Below are positions 56,666 to 64,000 of a stretch of DNA of 64,000 bases, one piece after another. The DNA is taken from contig JAMJFZ010003163.1 in NCBI GenBank assembly GCA_026225945.1, positions 19,962,501-20,026,500 on the forward strand, read 5' to 3'. Position 1 is the first letter of the stretch, and each line of letters begins with the position of its first letter. Source of the stretch: Cricetomys ansorgei. Its lineage: Eukaryota; Chordata; Mammalia; Rodentia; Nesomyidae. The notes beneath the pieces were generated by a model. It worked only from the letters and a program-made list of their open reading frames with translations. It did not search any database and had not been told where the DNA came from. The translations under genes and the position numbers were made by a program.

Positions 56666-57329
56666 TCTTTTTTAAAATTGAGAAACTTCCATATTCCTTT
56701 CAAAGTGGCTGTGCCATTTTCCATTCTGCCAAGAAGGAATGAGGGGTCCATCTCCCTGCCAGAGCTTGTTCATTGACACCATCTTAACAGGTGTGAGGCT
56801 GTATCTCATGGTAGTTTTTGTCTGTTTCCCTGCAGGTGAGAGGTACCCAATAGTCCTGCATGTACTGGCTGGCCATTCACTTGTCTTTTTTAGAGAAACA
56901 TCTATTCAAGGCCATTTTTAAAATCAGCTCGTTTATATCTGTTATTGAGTTGAAGCAGTATCTTATATATTTTGGAAGTCAAATACTCATGGGCTAGATG
57001 GTTTGTATATATCTTTCCCCACTCTCTGACAATCTTCTATTCTTTCAAAAGTTTCTCTTGCTGAGCAAGAGTGTTTTAGTTTCCAATGCTTTCTCCTGTT
57101 AATCTTTCCTGCTGCTACCTGTTCTTTTGGTAGCATACCCATGAAAGTGTTGTCATACATGCATGAAGCATATTCCTATGTCTTCTAGAAGTTCTATAGT
57201 TTTCACTTCTTATATTTAAAACCTCATCAAGGAATTAGTAGACAAAGTAAGCATTATATATACATATATGTATATATATACATATATATAGTCATATATG
57301 TAATATATGTATTGGGGAGTAATATATGT

Positions 57330-57556
57330 AGTGGGGAGAAGGCTCAGAAATTAGAAGTACTTGCTGCTCTTGCAGAGATCCTGGGCCATGTTCCTAGAAC
57401 TCACATGGCAGCTTACAATTCTCTGTAACTCCAGGGGATCTGATACTCATTCCTGGCCTCTGAGGGCAGCAGGCATGCACATGGTGCACATACATACACA
57501 TATATGCACATGCATATACATTCAGGCGAACATTGACACACATAAAATAGAAAGGA
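57330..57556 (+). repeat. B2/B3-type SINE
   Basis: agtggggagaaggctcagaa, cttgctgctcttgcagagat, cctagaactcacatggcagc, ctctgtaactccaggggatc, then an ACAT-rich tail. It lies between the two opposed L1 blocks. Confidence 0.8.
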
Positions 57557-57559
57557 TTT

Positions 57560-57960
57560 TATTTATATATAATGAAATACTATGCAGCCTTTAGAAGGAA
57601 ATCCCACACTTGTAATGCCATGAGTGACACTTGAGGGCATCATGCTAAGTAAAATAAAACAGTCAGAGAGGAAAAAATAATGTCTTATTTTTTCATATAA
57701 GTATACTAAATAATTTAGAGTTTAAACCATAGACACAGAGGATGGAACAATGGTCCCTGGGGGTTCTGAGGGAGGGAAAAATGGGAAATTGACAACCAAG
57801 GGCCAGAACATTTACTCTTACAAGATAAATATGCCTAAGATCCTTCAGAAATCTACTGGACAATATTGGGTTACAGTCATCAACAGTGTATTGTAGACTG
57901 GAAATTTCGCTAAGTAGACAAATATACTGATTTTTTAAAAAATCATGGTAAAATAAAATA
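57560..57960 (+). mobile_element. L1 3' fragment (sense)
   Basis: aatgaaatactatgcagcct, then gacacttgagggcatcatgc, taagtaaaataaaacagtca, gtattgtagactggaaattt follow the end of L1 ORF2 and the 3' UTR of an old L1M-type copy, sense strand. No intact frame. Confidence 0.8.
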
Positions 57961-57964
57961 ACAT

Positions 57965-58965
57965 GGTCCTATTGTACACCAGAAACCCCAAATAAGGCCA
58001 TCAAATGGCGAAGGGTTTGACTTTAAGGGGCCAAATCTTAGGTGGCAACTTGTATCTGTGCCATGCAGAGTGAATGTCTTTATAAATTTGGAGATTCCTC
58101 TCTCGCTTCACCATGGGTTCTGCCCAAATATGCCCTGATATACCTCAGTTTTCTGGAACAATTTCTCTGATGTACGCAGTGGCTTACACTTTGCTAGCTT
58201 CATATGTATAATAAAAATATGTTTCTATCTCTTTAATTCATGGGTTCCCTTGTGGCCTTCATTATAAGAAAAATACAGAAGTCTTTTTTAAAGTTAATGC
58301 AGAAATTAGAAAGCAGATCTTTGATAGGGTTTATCAGCTGTGGCAGTAACAGGACTATAAAATTTGACCTTATGAATTCAGAATACGATGGCCTCTGGGA
58401 TCTTGTGGCCTCTCATCTCCCCGGGTCTCTCTCTCTCTCTCTCTCTCACCATCCCGGCGGCCCCTGAACTCTCTTTGAAGAGATAAACTGGCTTTATTTT
58501 CTCTCCAATTCAAATAAAGTCTACTTGTCACGGACTCATAGGTCGCAGTCTCAGAGGACAGTTGGAACTTACACAGCTGGGCACCTCTGTGGACCTGAAG
58601 AAAAGTATGGAAGGAACGTTCAAAGTCTTGAACAGGTGCCCATTCTGGTCCCAGCAGCCACTTAACCCTGACTTCCAGGACCCAATCTGGAGCCCTGCAA
58701 GAGGGGCCCTGCCCTGGGGACTGTGTGTCTGAGTGTGTAAGCACAGTTCATGACCTCTTCTCTGTTTCTCTGCTGACTGTGCCTCTCCCACCGTGTGAGG
58801 AGAATCTAGGCTAATGTCTACCCAGAATCCACCTTTTCTTTTCTACACGCCAGCGGGGTTGCTTGAGGCCTTGGGTATCCTGTTGCAGCTGCGTGCGCTT
58901 CTTCCCTCGGTCTTCACTCCTGAAGAGAAACGGTGTTACCAGTGTGTGTCAGCAGCTGCGGAAGG
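57965..58965. other. Unique DNA with a TC tract
   Basis: A (TC)n tract lies at about 58425-58447. No exon, SINE or LTR is recognised. Confidence 0.35.
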
Positions 58966-58969
58966 TGGA

Positions 58970-59285
58970 GCTATGATTTGGATCTTGAACATCCTCCAAA
59001 GGCCCATGTGTTAAAGGCCTAGTCCCCAGCTTGGTTCAGTGTGGGAATGGTGTGGAGCTTTAAGAGGTGGTGCCTAATAAAGGGTATTTAGGTCATTGTG
59101 AATGTGCTTCTGAAGGTAGGCCCCAGCTCAGCTTCCTGGATCTGAGATGGATGGATGACTTCGTTATGCTATGTCATAGGACTCAAAGCCACAAATCCAA
59201 CTGACCATAGACCTGTGAGACAAAATAAGCATTTTATTTCTTTAAGTTTGCTGTTTGTTGCAGTTATGTGAAGCTGATTAGTACA
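58970..59285 (+). mobile_element. ERVL-MaLR solo LTR
   Basis: ctatgatttggatcttgaac, then ggcccatgtgttaaaggcct, ggtggtgcctaataaagggt, acctgtgagacaaaataagc, and an end tgaagctgattagtaca. Full LTR order of an old MaLR, sense strand. Confidence 0.8.
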
Positions 59286-59289
59286 GATG

Positions 59290-60180
59290 CTTATTAACTG
59301 GGGTACTGATGGTCAGGGACATGGGGTACAGCAATGTCTGGAACCCATATAGATTGACCTTGAATGGGAAGGGTCTTTGTGTGCTCTTTCTTCAGCCCTG
59401 CAGGTGTTAAGAATAGGCCTATCCACCACAACCCTATCAGGCTTTTTTTTTTTAAATTACTCTCTATTTTATACCAAAAGAAACTGATAAAAGTATATTA
59501 TATTTGTATAGAATTGTAAAGGATATTTTTTTTAATTAAAAAAAAAGTGGATCCAGTTGGTTTTCCCCAAAGATTCTGGTGTGATATTGGTCTATTCTGA
59601 TCCTTTGTCTTAACAATAGGGAACAGATAGAAGCATAAAATGAAGTAATAATGCAGAAATGACATAGTTACATCACCAAAAGTTCAGCCTAACATAGATG
59701 ACAGAGAGCTCAAGAGAATTAGAAACCTGGAGCCTACTGTACAATTTGCAGGCAGATCAACAGGTTGGGGAATGTCTCTTTCAGGTCTGAGTCTCTTCTA
59801 GGAAACTTGGCTGGATTGTACATTTTCTAGACAGCTCAGTTTGTTTAAAAGTCAATCTTCTTGCCAAGGCTCATCTGGTCTCTGTGTTGTGCAGTTCACC
59901 AGGCTGGTCTGAGAATGTCTTTCAGTAATCTTTAGTGCTTGTATCCCTGGGGAAGGAGCCTAGTGAATTTGCTGAGTTTCAGGGACTTTTGAAACCTTTC
60001 AGTTGCTTACTTCCTGTATTTAATAAGCTCCCTTGCAGGATGGAATGTTTCACCTCCCTTTAAAACATTGTAGGTCTTCTCTCCATGATGGAGGTTTATC
60101 TTGGAGTTATTTGCTACCCAACATGAGGTAGGTCTAGCTGGAGGAAGCGGGTAACTGGAGAGATGTCCTTGGAGGTGTAT
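59290..60180. other. AT-rich then unique DNA, no gene seen
   Basis: T9/A-rich runs lie near 59443-59451 and 59527-59546. No exon is recognised; the long minus-strand frame beginning at 60546 extends into this stretch and is not considered coding. Confidence 0.35.
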
Positions 60181-60184
60181 TATT

Positions 60185-60405
60185 CCCGGCTCCTCCCTCT
60201 CACAGTTTCTGCTTCTCGATATGGCAAGATGTGAGAGGCCACTACCACATGCCCTCATTGCTACAGAGAGAACCTTTCCAGCCACCATGCCTTCTTCATC
60301 ACGATGAGCTCTTTCCTTTGGAACTGTGAATCCTAATAACCCTTTCCTCACATAGGGTTCAGACAGGCATTTTGTCACAGATGAGAAAAGTAACCAATAT
60401 AGTGG
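60185..60405 (+). mobile_element. MaLR LTR 3' part
   Basis: ccaccatgccttcttcatca, then ctttggaactgtgaatccta, a degenerate poly(A) region, cattttgtcacagatgagaa and aagtaaccaatatagtg form the 3' half of an ORR1/MT-type LTR. It explains part of the 179-codon antisense frame here. Confidence 0.55.
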
Positions 60406-60409
60406 AGTG

Positions 60410-61150
60410 TACAGTAAGACCCTAAAGACCAGAGAGCCAGGAGGAGCTCGTGTCCCAGCTGATGCAGCCAGGATGAGTTCATCGCTTCCTGTCCCCCTGG
60501 CCTTTTCCTTTGTCCAGTTCCTGAAGAGATTGCGTAGGGCCACCACATTGAGAAGGCTACTTCATGTTCAGTCCATTAGCTGAAATGCTTCTTTCTTCCA
60601 GAATTGTCCTCAAACATAACTAGAAACTCTGATGAACTCTGGGTACCTTGTGGCCCAGAAAAGATGGTGCACAAATGTGTCCATCACGACCTGTCAGAAC
60701 CACCGCAGCTTTCAGTGTCCTGCTGTTGTGAGTCAGGGTTATTCACACAGTTGTTTGATTGTGGGTTCATTCTGAGAGTCGGGGAAACTGAGTTAGTAGC
60801 TAAAGGTATGAGGCAACACAATGACTTCACCAAGTCTGAGACTGTTCATCAAAGTCAACAATGAGATGAACTAAAAGCACGTCTACAGTCCTATGTCGTC
60901 CAATATGGCATCTACTGTACTCCTTTGACTCTCACATTTCAACAAATCAAAATAAAATCAAGTTATAATCCAGCTCCAAAGTCATAATAATCACATTGCA
61001 AGGGCCTGGTAACCCTGAGTGGCAGCAACTACCATTTAGAAGATACTGGAATATTCCTGTTGCTGCCAAGGAAACTGTTGGGTAGTACAGACCTGAACAA
61101 CCTGAACTGATCTTTGTGGCTATAATTGATATTGAAAAGACACATTGACA
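60410..61150. other. Unique DNA, no gene seen
   Basis: No exon or repeat is recognised with confidence. Confidence 0.35.
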
Positions 61151-61155
61151 CAGTG

Positions 61156-61173
61156 CCCTTTCTTTCTTTCTTC

Positions 61174-61230
<57 letters not shown>

Positions 61231-61280
61231 TTCCTTCCTTCCTTCCTTCCTTCCTTCCTTCCTTTCTTTCTTTCTTTCTT

Positions 61281-61378
<98 letters not shown>
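61156..61378. repeat. 223-bp pure polypyrimidine tract
   Basis: Not one purine on the plus strand from 61156 to 61378. Block order: (CTTT)n, (CTTC)n about 61226-61262, (CTTT)n, (CT)n about 61285-61313, (CTTT)n. F/S/L-rich and K/E/R-rich frames are by-products. Confidence 0.98.
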
Positions 61379-61483
61379 GTTTTTTGCCTTTTTCCTAAGT
61401 GTTACATGCATTTTCTGATATAAATAGGTAAGAATTCACGAGTCAATAAATTTTGTAAACTTTTGCTTGGTTGAAAGTTAAAT

Positions 61484-61772
61484 TGGGGCTATATGTGATG
61501 ATACATAACTTCCACTCCAGTACTTGGGAAATAGAGGCCGGAGGAGCAGGAGTTCAGGGTCATCCCTGGGTCCATAACAAGTTGGAAGCCAGCATGGGCT
61601 CCCTGAGAGCTAGTCTCAAAATAAAGCAACGACAACAAAAAGTTAAACTGTGGCTAGATGTGGTGGCAGAGGCCTTTAATCTCAGCACTTGGGAAATTGA
61701 GGCAGGAGGATTACAAGTTTGGAGCCAGCCTGAGCTACATAGTGAGACCTTGTCCAACAACGAAAATGTCAA
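61484..61772 (+). repeat. Two B1 SINEs head to tail
   Basis: First copy about 61484-61640 (ccagtacttgggaaatagag, then ctagtctcaaaataaag). Second about 61648-61772 (ggctagatgtggtggcagag, gcctttaatctcagcacttg, gaggcaggaggattacaagt, gagctacatagtgagacctt). The second is less diverged, so the two probably inserted separately, the second next to the A-rich tail of the first. Confidence 0.85.
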
Positions 61773-61779
61773 AATGTGT

Positions 61780-62950
61780 CCTTGGTTGTTTAAGGCCTTT
61801 AATTGTTTCTGTGCCTTTCAATTTTCCAGCAGTGTTGGAGGAGCAATGAGATGGAGCTCTCCCGACATTCTTGGGAAAGGCAGCTGCCATTTGACAAGCT
61901 AATTTAGTCTAAGAGCATCTGTTGGGGAGGGTGGGTGCTCCGAGGAAGCCTCACAGTATTAACCTTTACTCTTGCCAAAGCACCTAACACAGGTGCCACT
62001 GTATCCCAAAGGTTGTGGCTATTACAAACGAAACAGAAACACTACCATCTGCCTTCCTGGGGGCATCTATTTTGGCTTACTGATCCCATAACCCTTCCTC
62101 CTGTGGTTCATTTTGGCCAAGTTCATATACCATCTCTAAGACACTGATGGCTCAAGCTGGACTTTTTCATGTGGTAGCTTCCAGAAGCTGTTATTTTCTC
62201 AGACATCCTCTTGTGTTACTGTCATCCTTCTACCACCTGCTGATGTCAAGGGGCATAAAAGAGACAGTGGCTACCCTTGGACCACTCTGGTCTCTTCATC
62301 CACCGATGTGTCCAAGGAACACAAGACTGGACTTCTCTTATTGCAGCAGCCATTGTACCCCTCCTCCCAGACGATGCTCGGATGATCACAGCAATCCTGT
62401 TCCTCATATTCCTAAGCTAAGGGATTCTAAAGTGAATGAGATAGGTTAGAAAAATAGACACAGAACCTGTCTCAAAACAAAAGCAATAACAAAGGAAAAA
62501 GAAGGAAACCTTCACTCTAGAGGCAAAATAGAAAGGCAGGGATCCTCACCCCAGAATCTGGATGAAACCTTTTCTAGCTGAAAGTCAAGACTCCCAACAT
62601 AATTAACATTTGTTAGAAAGGCTGTTAAAATAGAGACAACACATAAAAAAAAGTGTAAAATAGCAACAGACTGTGCCTAAGATCTGAGCATGTAGGTCTC
62701 CTTTCTCCTTTCTCAGTTGTAAATCTACAGTGTTGTGGGAATCTCACACGAAGCCCCATATGGTAAGATGTGTCTTAGCCCACGTGTACAACCTTTGTGA
62801 CTCTGGTTTTATTTCACCTTACAGCCCTGAACGCATCTCTATCTGCACCCTGCTTAAATCTGTTACAATCTCTTCTGAACAAGCTCCAACTCATCTTCCC
62901 ACTGGCTTATCCTGAAGTTCTTTCCCATAGTAATGTCAAGAATCCCGTTT
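61780..62950. other. No gene recognised
   Basis: 61930-62450 may contain a decayed repeat, but no family signature is clear. 62450-62500 and 62640-62660 are A-rich. Confidence 0.3.
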
Positions 62951-62954
62951 CACA

Positions 62955-63076
62955 GAGCTGATGGTTGGCTGAGTGGGTAAAGATGCTTGCTGCCAAGCCT
63001 CTGAGCAAGTTGACTTCTGAGTGCCATACAAGTGCTGGGGTGAGTGTGACACACAAAATAAATACACACACACACT

Positions 63077-63128
<52 letters not shown>
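62955..63128 (+). repeat. RSINE1/B4-type SINE with CA tail
   Basis: gctgatggttggctgagtgg, gtaaagatgcttgctgccaa, ctgagcaagttgacttctga, then aaataaa and a (CA)n tail to 63128 (one ctct break near 63076). Confidence 0.75.
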
Positions 63129-63131
<3 letters not shown>

Positions 63132-63134
63132 CCA

Positions 63135-64000
63135 TTATCCTGGAGTGCGGGCCTCGGAAACGAAATGCACAGGGCGCTGTCAGCCGTGGCACGGGGCAGT
63201 CTCCAGTCCACGACACGCTGCCATTGACACCCAGATACAGAGGTTTCAAACTCAGGAGTTAGTAAGCTTATTTCTATTCAGAAACTTATAGCTAATAGGC
63301 TGCATGCCCTGGGTAATAAATAATGCTATTCATGGAAGCAGACCTAATTTATAAAACCAGGTAGGGGGCCAGATCTGCATGACGGGTCATGGTATAGGTG
63401 GATGGCTACTTCTGTAGCCTACTTCGTGTTTAACTCTACAGTCGTCTATCCATCTGTCCGCTCCCTTCTCTGCCAGCCCATTGTCCGTCCATCCTGTTAC
63501 TGACTCAACATCTCACTGAGGGCTCACATACAGGAAGCATGGGCTCCCGTGAGCTTCGCGCTGAGGCAGGAGGGCCCCCCGGTAATTGTGGCTCTGTGCT
63601 CCAGCTGCCGCTGAGATCAGTGAAGCTGTGGCAAGTCCCCCAACTCAGGACACCCTCCTTTCACATCTAATTGCCTCTTCCACCCACCTCCTACCAAGCT
63701 GTCTCCATTACTTCTTAACACTCCTCCTCAAGCTTCAAGGAGAAAAAAAAAAAACAAAACAAAAACAAAAAAACAAATGAGCAGATCACCTTAAAATTAG
63801 AGCTGCAATTTAAAACCCCCTTTCCCGGGCAGGGGGTACGGAGAGGAGAAACAGAGGTCCCTTGGAAGGTGAGCTGTGTCACCTTGCAATCTCTAGCACT
63901 TCTCCCAGCTCTGCCAGACCTGAGAGTTGCCCTCCATCACTTCCTGCTGTGACTTTGCCACATCCTACGAGACCTTCTTGCTGATCCCAAGTCCCCAAAA
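63135..64000. other. Unique DNA with an A-rich tract
   Basis: (A)n/(AAAAC)n lies at 63741-63778. Otherwise no exon or repeat is recognised. Confidence 0.35.

Larger units (their letters stand above)
55885..57250 (-). mobile_element. L1 fragment, ORF2 3' region (antisense), split by SINEs
   Basis: Two L1 blocks in antisense order: 55885-55965 (ctggccattgtgaacgatac, then tctattcaggattctgatta) and 56668-57250 (cctttcaaagtggctgtgcc, tgagttgaagcagtatctta, tatattttggaagtcaaata, tagaagttctatagttttca). Together they track the reverse complement of mammalian L1 ORF2 near its 3' end. The gap holds inserted SINEs. No intact frame remains. Confidence 0.8.

Noticed and set aside
60007..60546. 179-codon minus-strand open frame
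   Set aside because: A large part is the antisense of a MaLR LTR 3' end (60185-60405). No domain or start context supports a gene.
61126..61423. Frames rich in Phe/Leu/Ser or Lys/Glu/Arg
   Set aside because: Produced by the CTTT/CTTC/CT tract.

Overview
The window looks like mammalian nuclear DNA from a muroid rodent (mouse- or rat-like; species not determined). The evidence is the repeat fauna: B1-, B2/B3- and B4/RSINE1-type SINEs, an ID-like tRNA-Ala-derived fragment, many ERVL-MaLR (MT/ORR1-type) solo LTRs on both strands, L1 remnants, old MIR and L2 fossils, and long uninterrupted microsatellites. There is no bacterial, plasmid or phage organisation, no operon, no CRISPR array and no rRNA or tRNA gene. 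Almost all open frames of 60-180 codons are chance frames in non-coding DNA, or frames kept open by simple repeats.

Layout. 1-2.7 kb: a SINE, then the only stretch that looks gene-like, three possible phase-0 exons (1070-1132, 1360-1527, 1587-1922) with splice-like borders and an AATAAA hexamer; the product is not recognised. 2.9-5.8 kb: a CA-rich array with a 157-bp higher-order period and a 20-bp minisatellite of 13 units. 6-12.4 kb: largely unique DNA with a MIR and a G12/C26 homopolymer pair. 12.4-18.8 kb: LTR- and SINE-dense, with a roughly 500-bp TATC array and a MaLR element that keeps internal sequence and its 3' LTR. 19-25.7 kb: LTR copies, then a repeat-poor stretch holding the most notable signal, a CpG-dense block (about 24.12-24.60 kb) with forkhead-, E-box- and YY1-like motifs, followed by a strong splice-donor match at 24816. 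25.7-43 kb: L2, ERV-like and SINE copies, alternating with unique AT-rich segments that look like developmental enhancers (32.2-32.8 and 38.1-38.4 kb), and a B1 split by an LTR (40.1-40.7 kb). 43-48 kb: an ERV-like repeat with a 101-103-bp tandem triplication, and an L1 ORF2 remnant. 48-55.5 kb: mostly unique, with two more enhancer-like segments (51.6 and 55.1-55.5 kb). 55.9-58 kb: two L1 fragments in opposite orientation with nested SINEs. 58-64 kb: MaLR LTRs, a 223-bp pure polypyrimidine tract, paired B1 copies and a CA-tailed SINE.

Interpretation: a gene-poor intergenic or intronic region, possibly with the 3' end of one gene at its left edge, and regulatory DNA scattered among repeats. 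I found nothing I would call a new molecular system. The CpG-dense block and the three-exon candidate deserve follow-up first. Repeat families were assigned by eye from remembered consensus features, so class (SINE, LTR, LINE) is more reliable than subfamily, and most boundaries are good to about 5-20 bp.
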